From Seminavis robusta (lineage: Eukaryota; Bacillariophyta; Bacillariophyceae; Naviculales; Naviculaceae), in the NCBI GenBank assembly GCA_903772945.1, contig CAICTM010000236.1, positions 23,577 to 87,576 on the forward strand: a DNA stretch of 64,000 nt, in the 5' to 3' direction. Within the stretch, counting starts at the first letter, position 1, and the number at the start of each line of letters is the position of its first letter. The notes under the pieces are model-generated. The model was given only the letters and a program-made list of their open reading frames with translations, had not been told where the DNA came from and searched no databases. Position numbers and translations under genes: made by a program. Below, piece after piece: positions 32,701 through 43,609 of this stretch.

Positions 32701-35700
32701 TCAGTAACGATAACATCTCGTTCACTTTAAGGTCATCTTCACTGTGTCCAGAGCCTTGCTGACTCCAGTCAAATTGCGGCTGCTCTGCTTCTTTGCTGTT
32801 TCCCTCTTCCGCAGGGTTTGCCGGCGCCCCGGCGGAAGCAGCAGTCAGTAACGCTAACATCTCGTTCACTTTAAGGTCATCTTCACTGTGTCTAGAGCTT
32901 TGCTGACTCCAATCAAATGCAAAGCCTTCGCTGTTGTTGGCTTCTTGCTCCATCGAACGGACAGCATCCTTTCGAGTCCAGTCGAACCCAGGTTCCTCCT
33001 TTGTAACTGGCGGTGTGGATGATGCAACCTGCTGTGGCAACGCCGCATGCAAATCAGCCTGACCTGAACTCGCTTGTCCCCACATGATTGCTGACGACGT
33101 AGGCTCCAGTTGGGGTTCTTGAACTACTTGCTGCAATGTTTTCGACAATGTATTTGGATCTGTCATGTTCGCAAACTCTGATTCCACTGGCAAAGACGAC
33201 TTAGAGCCTTCGTCATTACCCAAAACAGCCACAACAGCCTCTGACAATTTCTTCTCCTCCATGCCACCAACTGTCTGGTTTTTGTTTTCCACCTCAGCGG
33301 CGCTACCGATGGTGCCTTTGTCATCCTTGGGCTCAAGGTCATCGCTCCTGCCCATTACGACGTCCTTGCTTGATACAGCGGATTCTGTTGTGTCTCTTGT
33401 CATTTGGCCAGCCGCGTCTTTCCCTGTACCATTGTCAAGCTCCATCGTGTGATCGGGAATTGCTTTCACTTCAGTCGAGTACGCGTTGCCAGAAGCGTCA
33501 ATTGTTGGGTTTAGATCCACCATTGCTTCATCCAGTTCTGCCTCTGAAGACCCATGTGGTTCTGCAGTTGGATGCACGTCCACCATTGTCATATCCTGCT
33601 GTTCCCCTGAAGACACTTGAGTTTCGGCAGGGGTGCCAATTGCTGGATGCACGTCCACCGTTGTCCTATCCTGCTGTTCCCCTGAAGACGCTTGAGTTTC
33701 GGCAGCGGTGTCAATTGTTGAGTGAGCGACTTCCATTGCTTTGTCTCGCTGTTCCTCTGAAGACACTTGAAATTCGGCAGGGGTGTCAATGGTTGGATGC
33801 ACGTCTACCATGGTCTTATCCAGCTGTGCCCCTGAAGATACTTGACTTTCGGCTGGGGTGTCAACTGTTAAATGAGCGCCTTCCATGGCTTCGTGTCGCT
33901 GTCCCTCTGAAGGCGCCTGAGTCTCCATTGCACCAGCCCTTTCATGTCGTTGAATCTTCTCTTCGACGACACCATCATCCACTGTTGGGAAACCCGGAAT
34001 ACTCAAATTGTGAGGGCGTTCCGCCGAATCTAAAAGCACCTTCATCAAATCCCATGATTTCTTTTTGGCGTGTGCGTCCATTGATTGGTGCAGAGAGTCC
34101 GACAAGTTCTGTGATGCGCCCCATGCATCGGCCATGGATCCACCAGACGGTTTGGTACTTTTGCTTTTGCCCACTTGACTTGATTCTGGTGGTCTACTTG
34201 ACGCAGCCCCTGAAAGCCTGTCCTTTGTGGCATCTGCTTTGGATTGAAAGGCCTCTGATGTCGATGATGGTATCTCTGCGACTGGCTGTTTTTGCAAGGT
34301 TGTCGATGCTGCTGCTGTTTGTTTCTCTGCCACTGGTTGCTTTACTACGGCTGTTCTCGCTGATGGTCGGGTTGTATCGCTGTTCTCGCTCTTCGACAGG
34401 TCCAAGTGAGTTTGGAGGCGTCTCTGAGACGACCCTTGCTTTTCTTTTCGTTCGTCCGATTTTCCCTTCGGAATATCCGTTTGAAGACGGGCCCCTGAAG
34501 ACCCTCGCCTGTCCTTTGATGTCTCTGATTTTCTCTTCGTAGCAACCCCTGTCGACCCTCGCCTTTCCGTTTCGTCCGCTGACTTTCCCTTCGAAGCATC
34601 TGTACGAAGACGGGCCCCTGAAGACCTCCGCCTTTCTGACTTTGCTCCTGCCTTAGATCTTTGCTTTTCTGCCGGTACAGTTGTTGTTGCTGTTGACGCT
34701 ACAAAATCAGTTCCAAGGTTGTCCTCAGAGCACACCCGCATTTCTGCCTCAGCCTTTGCCGTTATCACCTTTGGAATATCAAGGAGGCCAGTAGACGACC
34801 TTGGTTTTTCTCCACGTGATGCTGACTTTGCCTTTGGAACATCATCGGGAAGAAGACGTTTCGAATGGCTGGATGACCTAGTTCTCTTTTCTTGTGTGTG
34901 CTTTTCCTTCTTCTTGGTAGTTTTCTTTTTGCGAGGTTTCTCTGTCCCTTTACCGCCGAGGAAAGTGTTGGCCGAGTTGCGAAAGTATGTGGCCAAATCC
35001 GAGCTTGCTCGTCGCAGTTGTGGTGGGGAGTCAGGAGCATCTCCCTGTACTAGTAGTGCTCCAGCGCTGATTCGTTTCTTGACTGCTGGATCCTTGCTTA
35101 CGTCAAATGTGGCCGATCTAGAGACTTGTCTTCTCTTTTTCTTTTCGCCATCAGGTTTCTTGGCCTTTGCTGCTTTGTCACCGCGATGGGGACTCTTACT
35201 CCTCTTTTTCTTTGTCTTTTCTGTGGTTTTGTTGGTGGTTGTTGCGTCTTTTTCTTTCCTTGCCTTTTTCTTGGCGAGCTTTTTGGCTTTGATTTCCTTG
35301 AGTGCTTCCAGCTCCGACTTGGCGCTAGCTTCTTTGGCCGGCATTTGCCGCTTCACTTCCTCAAATTTTGAAAACGAGGCTGAGAGTCGCCGAATGGCAC
35401 TCTTTTTGGCCTTTCGTGCTTCCCTGGTCGTTTTCTTTTTGTGTTTGGGTGACGGTACATCCATTTCCGAAAGCGATCCAACCGATGATCCCATGGAAGC
35501 CATGGAAGATCCGCTCTTTTTGGTAAACTCGTCGTCCAGTTGCAGATCGGAGTTGGATCCACCCAAGTCCAAAAAGAGACCGGATACACTGTTGGAGAAC
35601 CCTGAAACGCTGTTGGAGAACTTTTCGGTCAGTTTGCTTCCCAGCTTTCGGTACGGCTTTTTGGATTTTTCCGATGGAGTAATGGGAGAGGATGTTCCAC

Positions 35701-36856
35701 TGCTGCTGGCACTGAGGAACCCCTTGTTCTTTCTTTTTGGTGATACGGGTGGTGACGCTATCATCTTTCCTAATCTCTTGTACGCCGGCGTCTTTTTGGG
35801 TGCCAATATGCTGGAGGCTGTTTTCTTGGTGGTTGTTTTGGAAGAAGAAGAAGAAGTGAATGCATCCCCTGTAGAAGACGATCGCATGGCAGTGGACGGT
35901 TTTGCAATCGATCGCATGAAAATGCCGGTAGCCGATCGGTTTGCCTTTTCTTTGAACTTTTCGTCTGCTAGTATGAATTCACCACTCCCGTAGGAAGCCG
36001 ATCGAGGGGGTGTCTTTTTCCGTTTGGTGGGAATGACAAAGTGATTTTTCATGGTTTTGGCTTTGGTATCTGCAGTTTCCACTTGTTGGGCACCCTCGGG
36101 CAAAGTTTTGTTGCGTTTTAATTGCTCGCTCCGCTTGGGTGATCGAATGGGTAGAACGGCGGGAGATTTGGATCTGCTGGTGCGAAGCTTGCTGGCACTC
36201 TTGCTAGTGTGGCTGCTACTGTTCATGTCGAGATCAAAAGCAATTTGTAGTTTGGAAGAACTAATGGTACGTCTGAATTCCACCAATGAAGGACGTGGTC
36301 TGGATGGATGCGGTTGGGAAGGTGATTTGGATGGGTGTGGCTGGGAAGGTGATTTCTTGTTTTTGACATTCTTATATCCCTTTTTGGTATCCTTCTCTTT
36401 TTCCTCCTCCTCATCATCAGAATCCGCTAGGAGATCCTTGAACTTTTCGGAAATTTCACCTTTGCCCAGGGATCTTTCCGATAGAAAACCTGCTGCTATT
36501 CTCATCTTTCCACGGCGATCTCCCTTGCTGGGAAGCCTGAGTACAGGCTTCTTAATACTCTGAGGAGTTCTATTGGAAGACAATACCCTCCTGGAAACGG
36601 GGGCAGGACTCATGGATCTGGATTGGTTGGAAGTGTCTTTCATCCTCTTGGTCCTTCGAGGGGTAGCATCCGAAGATTCTCCCTTATCCGAAAGATATTT
36701 GGGAGATTGCCTTCCCTTGATGCGTTTGGGGGAGACAGGAGGAGTCTTGGCAGGTTCCGGACTCTCCGGTTCCAGGAGATTGTCCATGGTGAGCGAATGC
36801 TCACTCGAGTCATCATCCTGATTGCCTTTTGGTTTATCGTCCAGGGTTGATGTCAT
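29794..36856 (-). CDS. Giant calcium-dependent protein kinase (CDPK) with repeat-rich N-terminus
   Basis: Four exons, 36856-31305, 31205-31081, 31003-30380 and 30278-29794, are joined by GT-AG introns of 99, 77 and 101 bp; phases agree and give 2,261 residues. The kinase domain starts near 1723: GEGEFGEV loop, ERAIKIIDK, the catalytic loop HRDLNLEN rebuilt across the first splice, IIDFGLA, and HYVAPEV across the second. Four EF-hands follow: DSDRDGKLSKED, NMNGDGYVDYTGE (across the third splice), DRGDKGYISAND and DVEGDGKISYQN. The first 1,700 residues are disordered: basic Ser/Lys-rich to about 1,000, then acidic with two families of repeats. Oddities are the size, more than three times a usual CDPK, Asn in place of the catalytic-loop Lys, and Asn at position 1 of EF-hand 2. 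No myristoylation site is seen. Confidence 0.88.
32270..32960 (-). repeat. Coding FDW(S/T) linear-motif repeats in the kinase extension
   Basis: Four to five diverged units of about 50 residues each begin with FDWS or FDWT and continue to a hydrophobic helix of the type MLALLT or LMSLI. Two neighbouring units (about 32620-32920) are nearly identical, sharing HSEDDLKVNEML and AEQPQFDWSQQ. The pattern is in the reading frame of the kinase gene, so it is protein selection or unequal crossing-over within an exon. Confidence 0.8.
33460..33960 (-). repeat. Coding tandem repeats of about 28 residues
   Basis: About six diverged units contain the theme VSSGEQ-D--MVDVHPTIDTPAET in the kinase extension. 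The DNA units (84 bp and variants) are visible on the plus strand as recurring gacacttgagtttcggcag and variants near 33610, 33685, 33765 and 33838. The repeat is acidic and likely disordered. Confidence 0.8.
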
Positions 36857-38224
36857 GGTCAAGCCTGATAGATAGATAGATAGATAGATAGATTTGATAA
36901 TAAGGAAGCAAGTTGGAGACCTGGGTATTACTTGGGGGGATCGTGAACAGTTCAAACGAGGAGATACTGAATGCAGAAGAGAGCTGTCGTGCTGACCATG
37001 CCACACACAGAACACAGTCTATCAACCAAGCAAGATCAGTTAGTTCAAGTACCCAACTTTAGCTCAGCAAGCCAAAGAGTTGAATGAATAAACCTGTCCT
37101 GGGTTTCAATGGAAGCATGCATCCATCGAAGGAGAGGTTCACATACATCAAGAATGAATGAGACAGCTTGACACCTGTTTGTTTGTCTTGCAGCAACGCG
37201 ACTCGACTGTGCCACATCAGCTGGCGTCTCACTGGCTTGACTGGTGGGGGTAACTCACAAGGAGTCACTCGTTCAAAAAAGCATTAGGGGTATCCTGTAG
37301 GTACAACAAAGAGACATCGTGCCAGCCGGAAATTTGCCAAAAATGACCCCATTTTTGTTAGTATTTGCGGATTTTGGCAAGATAGAATGTTCCCCATCTG
37401 AACAGGCAAAACGGGGACTGAAATGCACGTTCCTCGCTCGATAAAGGAAGAGAGTAAAGGAAGCCATCTCGGACGATTGCCCGATGTTCCCAGGGCCGCC
37501 GCTGGATCTGGAGACGCTTTCTTTCACATCAACCCAAACTTCTAGCTAGCTAGACCTGTGATTGTATATGTATAGTTTTATTATGTTAATAGATATATTT
37601 TTGCAACCCAACCATGACCGCACCATGCTGCCGTCCTCTGCTACGAGGCTCTGGTTCAATTCGGAACAACTTTCGGAGCTGTGCATGGGATAGGTTCACG
37701 AACAGCTAGCTAGTTGCTAGGAAGTGAACGAAGCGGCAATCTCGGTTCAAGGGTCGCAAATCCACGTGCTACATGTAGTTACGGTAGGCTAGCTATCACT
37801 GGATTGATTGATGGGTACTGTATCGTGCAGGAATGGTTGCGACCACAGAGAGCGTGGGGTGGTTGGTCGTTCCTTTATTGGCAAACTTGGGCAACCAGGC
37901 TTTGATTAAACGACCCTGCTAAAGCTAGAGTAAAACAAAAACGTGTTTGATTGGGACCTTCATCCTCGTCGACGGCGAAGCCCAGTCCAACGTTTCATCC
38001 GAGTAGTCGCTACCTTGTCGAACTAACTTATAAAATTGCCGAACTAAGGGGTTCTATGGTTGTGCTACAGAAACACCTGAGCCAACAGCGTATTCATGTA
38101 GTAATGTCGAAACAAGCAAGAGATGTTGTCACCCCTCATGTTCGATCAACCGATGACGAACACCTTTCCTGAAGCAAATGGCGTGGGGGCGTCAAATCAA
38201 TGGGTAGCCTGCACAATCCTTCGT
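36857..38224. other. Intergenic region upstream of the kinase gene
   Basis: The stretch is about 1.4 kb. A (GATA)n run sits 11 bp before the kinase start codon, within the probable 5' leader. CTAGCTAG words occur at 37540-37550 and 37705-37715. Open frames here are short and without motifs. The kinase promoter should lie in the left part. Confidence 0.45.
36867..36893. repeat. (GATA)n microsatellite in the kinase 5' leader
   Basis: About six and a half copies of GATA lie immediately upstream of the chosen start codon at 36856. In the leader, length changes here would not alter the protein. Confidence 0.9.
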
Positions 38225-39643
38225 TCATTCCCATTCTTCAATGATGTGATCTAGGAAAATTTCCTTGTGCAGAGCAGACATCCAACGATAGGACCTGACG
38301 TGCTTCTCTTTGAGATACGTCTTGATCATCTCTATAGATTCAAAGCCTTCGCTGAATAGCATCCGAGCATAGCGATCAGCAGTAGCAAGACTGAGATTGT
38401 TGCCAATGACATTCTGTGCAATCCAGTCTCTCATTTGCCCGAGTCGATGGCTCCTGTCTGCATTGGCTTCCACGGGATCGATCGCTTCTTCCTCTCGCTT
38501 GATAGGCCTTACAGAAGGATCATCCTCCTCCTCTGACTCTGAATCAGAAGAAAGCACAATGGCACCTTCCTCATCGACTACTTCCTGCTTTACAACAGGC
38601 TGGCTTTGTCGCCTTGAAGGCTTTCTGACATTAGGAGCTCCTGCTGCGTGCACTGGGGGAGGACGGGCCCTGCGGGTACGGGATGCTGCTTGTCTGCTCT
38701 CCTCTTGCTTCTTCTTCTCTGATGGTGTTTTTGACTGCTTTCTTGGTGCTGTGCGATTGGTGGTTGCGGCTCGTTTCTTTGGAGGTGGCTTGCGTTTCTT
38801 TGTAGCCACGGGCTTACCAACTGCTTTCTTCGCCCGAAGTACCAGGACATCTTCTTCATCACTGTCTGGGTCTTCTTGCACAGATTTTTTCCCTTGCTTG
38901 TTTGCTGGAGAGGGTTTCGATGCAGCAGTCGATATTTCTTTGTTAATTTCATCGGAACAGGAATCACCCTCGTCGTCACCACCGCCTGTAGCACCATCCA
39001 AACAAGCACCTCCTCCAGCCGAAGCCACACCAGGATGGTCTTCATGCCAATCTCCTACCGGATTTCCATCTTCCCAAGGACCTCTCCGAGTGGTTCCATC
39101 CTTCAAACGTACTACAGCTTCTTTGTCACATCTCACATCCATCTCATACAACCCCCAATAGCAAAAGGGGATCCCAGTACCAATACCACCTTCCCGTTTA
39201 ATCGGCGAATTCGGAAAGTGATTGGTTTTCCAAGTATAAGAAGATTTCAACCAGAAGGTTTCACCTCTTCCGTGGCAATGTCCCTCCTTCCATCCACCGA
39301 TGTATATCAATCCTTTAAATTTTCTTGGCTGGGAATTGTAGTAAACTCCAAATCCATCTTCCAGGGGAAACTCAAAGGACTGTTCGTCCCACTCACCCAA
39401 ATACATGTCACCATTATCATACAACCATACAGGTTTTCCAGCAGGAGAATTCCTAGAAGTATGTTGTTTGGGTTCCACTCGGCGGCCTTCTTGGCTGGGA
39501 CACGCCCACCATGGTTCCTTTCCCACGCACCGTTCCTGGGCTTCTTTCAGACTGAGCCAATATCCTCCAAGCCCTTCTTCACCTCGTTGATCATGATATG
39601 GCTCCACATCATCTTCTTTGTTATTCTTGCGTCGTCCGCACAT
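38225..39643 (-). CDS. MORN-repeat protein with C-terminal SAM-like domain
   Basis: A single exon encodes 472 residues. Residues about 68-190 hold MORN-type repeats: VWLYDNGDMYLGEWDE, then GFGVYY, LIYIGGWKEGHCHGRGETFW and LKDGTTRRGPWEDG; such repeats often bind lipids or form rods. Residues 200-390 are low complexity: Ser/acidic patches alternate with Lys/Arg/Pro runs (PPKKRAATTNR), which could give nuclear entry or DNA contact. The last 80 residues, beginning MRDWIAQNVIGNN and containing MLFSEGFESIEMIKTYL and MSALHK, have the spacing of a SAM domain, a protein-interaction module. MORN plus SAM-like proteins are common in diatom genomes to my knowledge. The start at 39643 (MCGRRKN) is the first Met. 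Confidence 0.75.
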   Translation of the reverse strand: MCGRRKNNKEDDVEPYHDQRGEEGLGGYWLSLKEAQERCVGKEPWWACPSQEGRRVEPKQHTSRNSPAGKPVWLYDNGDMYLGEWDEQSFEFPLEDGFGVYYNSQPRKFKGLIYIGGWKEGHCHGRGETFWLKSSYTWKTNHFPNSPIKREGGIGTGIPFCYWGLYEMDVRCDKEAVVRLKDGTTRRGPWEDGNPVGDWHEDHPGVASAGGGACLDGATGGGDDEGDSCSDEINKEISTAASKPSPANKQGKKSVQEDPDSDEEDVLVLRAKKAVGKPVATKKRKPPPKKRAATTNRTAPRKQSKTPSEKKKQEESRQAASRTRRARPPPVHAAGAPNVRKPSRRQSQPVVKQEVVDEEGAIVLSSDSESEEEDDPSVRPIKREEEAIDPVEANADRSHRLGQMRDWIAQNVIGNNLSLATADRYARMLFSEGFESIEMIKTYLKEKHVRSYRWMSALHKEIFLDHIIEEWE

Positions 39644-40354
39644 GCTGCAAGTCCACCTTCGTCATGCAGCGACGACTCTATTCTACATGTAGAAACCGTG
39701 CTGTTGCGAACATGTGCTACCAGCTACCATGTCACCATGTCAAAAGCGACACCAAAAGTCCAAAGAAGCAACCAAAGATCTTCCACGGTCCTCTTCAATG
39801 CGTACCGTAGCAAATATAACCCCTTCCCTAATCAGTGGTACTTTCTTCTAGTCACATGCCCTCTTCGTTAAATCCGTAAATGACCCAGCTGTTCCAACGT
39901 TCCAACTTCCAAAGACATTGTCGAAAAGAGCACTCCTTGCCCGTTTTTTGCTATTTTGCTGGATCGCCTTCACATCGATCCCTCTCCCATCATCATCAAC
40001 AAACCAACACTGCATTTGCATGTTATTATAACATAAGATATTCCGGACTGCGTCAAACGAGTCACTGCCAATTTTGACCTCAGGTCAAAATTGGACTCAG
40101 ATATGACGTAATATTTCGCGGGTCCGCCTTGACTCAGCCATCGAAATATATTGTTATATCTTACTCTCGTAGACTTAGGGTACCTGGTAGAGATATAAGA
40201 GACATGCCATCACGCACCCCAAAAGTATCTTCCATCTCTCAGTCAGCGTGGCACCCTTGGCTTTGGGTGTGTTTTGGCTCACGAGTAGCGATTTCATTGG
40301 ATTGCACCACAAACATAAAAGTCGCTCCACGCTACTAGTCTATTAAAGTCGACA
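39644..40354. other. Intergenic region left of the Crypton-like unit
   Basis: The stretch is about 700 bp. It contains the promoter side of the MORN gene and, at 40060-40098, a strong palindrome listed separately. The left end of the Crypton-like element is probably in this interval but cannot be placed, since Cryptons lack long terminal repeats. Confidence 0.4.
40068..40094. repeat. 27-bp palindrome upstream of the recombinase
   Basis: Two perfect 13-bp arms, CCAATTTTGACCT and its complement, flank a single C. GAGT at 40060-40063 and ACTC at 40095-40098 extend the symmetry after a 4-nt bulge on one side. It lies about 260 bp before the recombinase start and could be a protein-binding site or part of an element end. 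Confidence 0.85.
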
Positions 40355-42931
40355 ATGGGCACCAGACTGTTTCAAACGCGGCAGCGGCAAGCCGCCGCAG
40401 GTCCCCAAAGGATCCGTGCCCCCTCTACTGCTATGATAAGGCATCCTGATGATGTTGCATTGAACAGCAGACTAGAGCAATGTGTTTTAAAGTTAAGTGA
40501 CAGTACCAGACCAACCGCCACCCAAAAAGCCATTGATCCGAAGGTTGAGGAGTACAATCAATATTGCGACCATGCATTCCCTCACGACCCTCACCGCCAC
40601 ACGCTCAATGCAGAAGCAGTGTATGGCTTCTTCTTTTATCTTGCCTTTCGTGAGCAGAAGAAGAAAGGTGGGACCAAAGTGCAAAGGAATAGTGGTGTAA
40701 AATTTGACAAAGATGCCTATGACAAGATGATGGAGCAGTTCCGCGAGCAATCGGCAACAGTAGACATTGCCAACCCAACACCGCAGAAGCCTTGTGGAGT
40801 CTCCACCTTCACGCAGTACAAGACAATGGTTCGGCGCCTGTACAAAGAGCAAGTGGCAAAGAGGGTGCTTAACAGACACTGGGACCATATTTGGACCCAA
40901 GCATGTGATCAACTCTTCAAACTGGTCAAGACCAGAGCCCCACTGATGCGGAAGGCGAATTATGAAGAGAAGATGTCTTCAGAGTTTGCGCCGTACACCA
41001 TTGTTGAGCACTACAACGACATTGAAAAATCACTCTGGGATGATGCCGATTCCTCCTCCGGTTCCCGATCGGTCTGCAGAGGTCTTCGTGACCGGTACCT
41101 TGCACTTCATCTTACAATGGGAATTCTCAGGAGCGAGTCAATCTTCCGAGCAGAATGGAGTGACTATTTTGGGCTGACGATTCCCAAAAGAGACACCGAC
41201 ATCCATCCAATGTGGTTGATGATGAACGAAATTGCCCTTGGCAAGACAAATCACAGCCGCATCTTGTATGGTCGCGCTGCAAGACATAGAGATGTGATTC
41301 TCTGCAGTGTGGGTGCCTGTGCTTTTTACACCATGTGTCGCTTCAACCACACTAACGAATTTGCTGATTTCACAGTAGATGATTGGCTGGACAATGCAAA
41401 ATGGTTTGACATCAAGGTGCTGGTTGATGTGCAGGCATCAGACTTCTCTGTGGCAATGAACAACGATTCCTACTCTAAGCACATCAAGCAAGTCCTTGGG
41501 GATCTCGGTGTCTCCTGCGCAAAGCTGTTGCACATGGGAAGGCAAGTCGGTTCAAAGTTTCTCGACCTTCTTGAGATTGAGAGTGAGGAGATTAGAAGGA
41601 TGGGGCAATGGAATCCTTCCGTTTTCGACAATGCCTACAGTTCCAAGTTACCGATGGCTCCCATCAGAGCACTAGCCGGTTTCTGGGGGAACAACAAGCT
41701 ATATCACAACCAAGGACAGTGGTGGAACCACCAGAAGAGTTACTGTGTGCTACCCCAATTGGTAAATGGGTATACGACATTCTGCCCCAAGTGCAAGATG
41801 CCTCCGAAGCAGGTCAAAATCTCACTGCCATCAGCACTCTTCTTTTCTTCAAGGAACTGAATCGCGTTTTTTTACAGGATGCGGCAGCCATGGCTGTGGA
41901 GCACCCAGAGAGAGCAAACGCTGCTATGTTCAACCTACTACCAGTTTTACAAACAAAAGAATTTAAGGTACCGTCCTACTGTTATCTGTTTCAATCGAAT
42001 GCACATGTCTCTAACACTCCATTCTACCCCGCAGGACTATAAAGAAACAATGAAACTTAATTTAGACTCGGCTGAGTGTCCTCTTGATGCCAACCTGGAA
42101 AAGGTGATTCCTGGGCTCTTTCAGTGGCAGTCAAGCAATGCCGCTTCTGTTGACCGAGTAGAGGAGAAGGTGGATGCTTTGACAAACACCATGAAAGGGC
42201 ACTTTGTGGAGCTACACGAGCGACAGGTGCAGTTGGGCTCTGACCAGAAGAGAGAACTAGCATCAGCATTTATGGATGCGGCACAAACTTTATTGGCAAA
42301 GGCTGCTTTGGACGATGTCGCGGCTTCTTCCAGTCCAGCGAGGGATGGCACTGTGGAGCCTGCTGTAGGCGATACAGCAACTGTGACACAACAATCACCG
42401 GAGCAGCTGCCTTCACCGGTTCAACCAAGACAACTGGCGCCTATGGATTTAGAGCCGGCTTTACCCCAAGGCCGAATCACGAAGAAAGGTCAACCACTAC
42501 CACACCACCTTGCTTTTTACAGGATGACGCAGAAGCACCTGCTGCTCAAGGAGTTAGTGGACGAGTGGCTTGGAGAAGGCAAGTTTGGTAAGAAGGAAGA
42601 TGGGTCGAAAGAAGAGTACGGTGGAATCCAAGGTCGCGATAAGCTGTTTGGCACTAAATGGCGACCTCACCTCAACAAGAAACACATTTCCAGAACCAAA
42701 ATGACGTACGATGCTCTGGTGGCTTATGGGGATCGCCATGGTTTGTGTCTTAACGATGTTTGCGATCGACTCCAGGAGACTTATGCAACAACCTGTAAAT
42801 GCAGTGTCGCCAATTTTGTTGAATGGGCAAAGAAACCAAGCAACGATGGTAGAGAAGCGCCGCTGCTTGCTACTGGAAAATCGCGTGGACGTACCAAAAA
42901 GGCTGCAAACAGCGACAACAACAACCGCTAG
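40355..42931 (+). pseudogene. Crypton-type tyrosine recombinase (Ndc10-like core, GCR1_C-like tail), one frameshift
   Basis: The first frame (from 40355) holds the recombinase core: R259 in GILRSES, H393-x-x-R396 in HMGRQVG, and Y428 in VFDNAYSSKLP, followed by RALAGF. This matches the Ndc10/CBF3 domain 2 fold of Crypton elements. Near 41690-41704 the likely coding sequence moves to the -1 frame, where PRTVVEPPEELL and LNRVFLQDAA, both typical of this family, are read. A 67-bp GT-AG intron (41968-42034) then joins to DYKETMK and a C-terminal region that ends in a GCR1_C-like DNA-binding domain (GTKWRPH...ISRTKMTYDAL). With the frame change the product would be near 830 residues. I call it a pseudogene because of the shift; sequence error or a programmed shift is possible. 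Downstream ORFs may belong to the same unit. Confidence 0.75.
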
Positions 42932-42937
42932 TAGAAT

Positions 42938-43288
42938 TTAATGGGTATAAGTAGATCTCTTTTTATGCGGACGCAACTCCTCCTCTAGCTGATCAATGCG
43001 TAGGGACATCTTTTCCATAGTATCGGTCAATGCTGCGATAGTAGCCAAAAGTTGCTTTTTCGTTGGCTCTTTGTTGCTCTTGTTTCCTTTCTTCGAATCA
43101 CTCGAGTTGATGGCTCTGATCGACGTCTTCCAAATGCGCTTTACTCCTTCAGAACAGCCTTCAGGAACTACATAGCACATGCAGGTGCCAGCGTAATCCT
43201 TGAACTCTGCATAGCCGTATTTCTTGTAGGATCCGGCCACGATCCTGACGCGTTCTCCCTTCTGTTTTGAAGGTTGGCATTGCCAAGT
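42938..43288 (-). CDS. KOW-like barrel plus coiled-coil small ORF, Crypton-associated
   Basis: The frame is open for 116 codons from 43288, just after TTTTAG (a possible splice acceptor with a pyrimidine tract), to the stop at 42938, which is 7 bp from the end of the recombinase on the other strand. There is no ATG before the core, so an upstream exon or a lost start is needed. The segment KGERVRIVAGSYKKYGYAEF followed by CYVVPEG has the shape of a KOW motif (basic turn, Gly, closing strand). After a basic linker of Lys, Ser and Asn, LLATIAALTDTMEKMSLRID is a clean heptad coiled coil. The role is unknown; KOW motifs bind nucleic acid or proteins. Convergent placement and tight spacing suggest it is part of the mobile unit. 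Confidence 0.5.
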   Translation of the reverse strand, partial: TWQCQPSKQKGERVRIVAGSYKKYGYAEFKDYAGTCMCYVVPEGCSEGVKRIWKTSIRAINSSDSKKGNKSNKEPTKKQLLATIAALTDTMEKMSLRIDQLEEELRPHKKRSTYTH

Positions 43289-43609
43289 CTAAAAGGTCAA
43301 CAACTGTGAAAGAAGGAGGTGCCTTGATCAGTGTCGCCTTTCGATGGCAACCGAAGAAGTGTGGCCGAAAGTACTGAAAAGTGACCTTGAGAGCGAACCT
43401 CCTGTGCTGCATTGGCGATCCGTGACTAGCGATAAGTAACATCTTCCAGCCAAGACTTCCGCGGAGCCTGTCGGAACAACTAACAGTCACCTTTTGCACC
43501 AATGCCGAAAATTCGCGCCTTTCGATTGCCGCCTACTTCCAAGAATCCATGACAGCGACCCCACAAATTTAAATCAAAGGCCTACTCAAAACAAACGGCT
43601 AGTGCAACA
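43289..43609. other. Spacer between two divergent Crypton-associated ORFs
   Basis: This 320-bp stretch lies between the 5' side of the KOW-like ORF and the start of the ORF at 43610. A minus-strand open frame (43161-43502) runs through it in a different phase from the KOW-like frame and has no motif; part of it might be an upstream exon, but I found no donor that joins in phase with a start codon. Confidence 0.35.

Noticed and set aside
33370-34542. 390-codon plus-strand open frame opposite the kinase extension
   Set aside because: It lies wholly opposite the repeat-rich coding exon and is explained by the codon pattern of the real gene.
34719-35993. 424-codon plus-strand open frame opposite the kinase extension
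   Set aside because: Same reason: the Ser/Lys-rich codons of the real exon read as Phe/Leu/Ser-rich on the other strand.
38397-39161. 254-codon plus-strand frame opposite the MORN gene
   Set aside because: Shadow of the low-complexity Ser/Lys/Pro region of the real gene; no motif of its own.
41720-41860. End of the first recombinase frame as the true C-terminus
   Set aside because: The -1 frame carries the family's PPEEL and LQDAA segments and leads into a clean intron and the GCR1_C-like tail.
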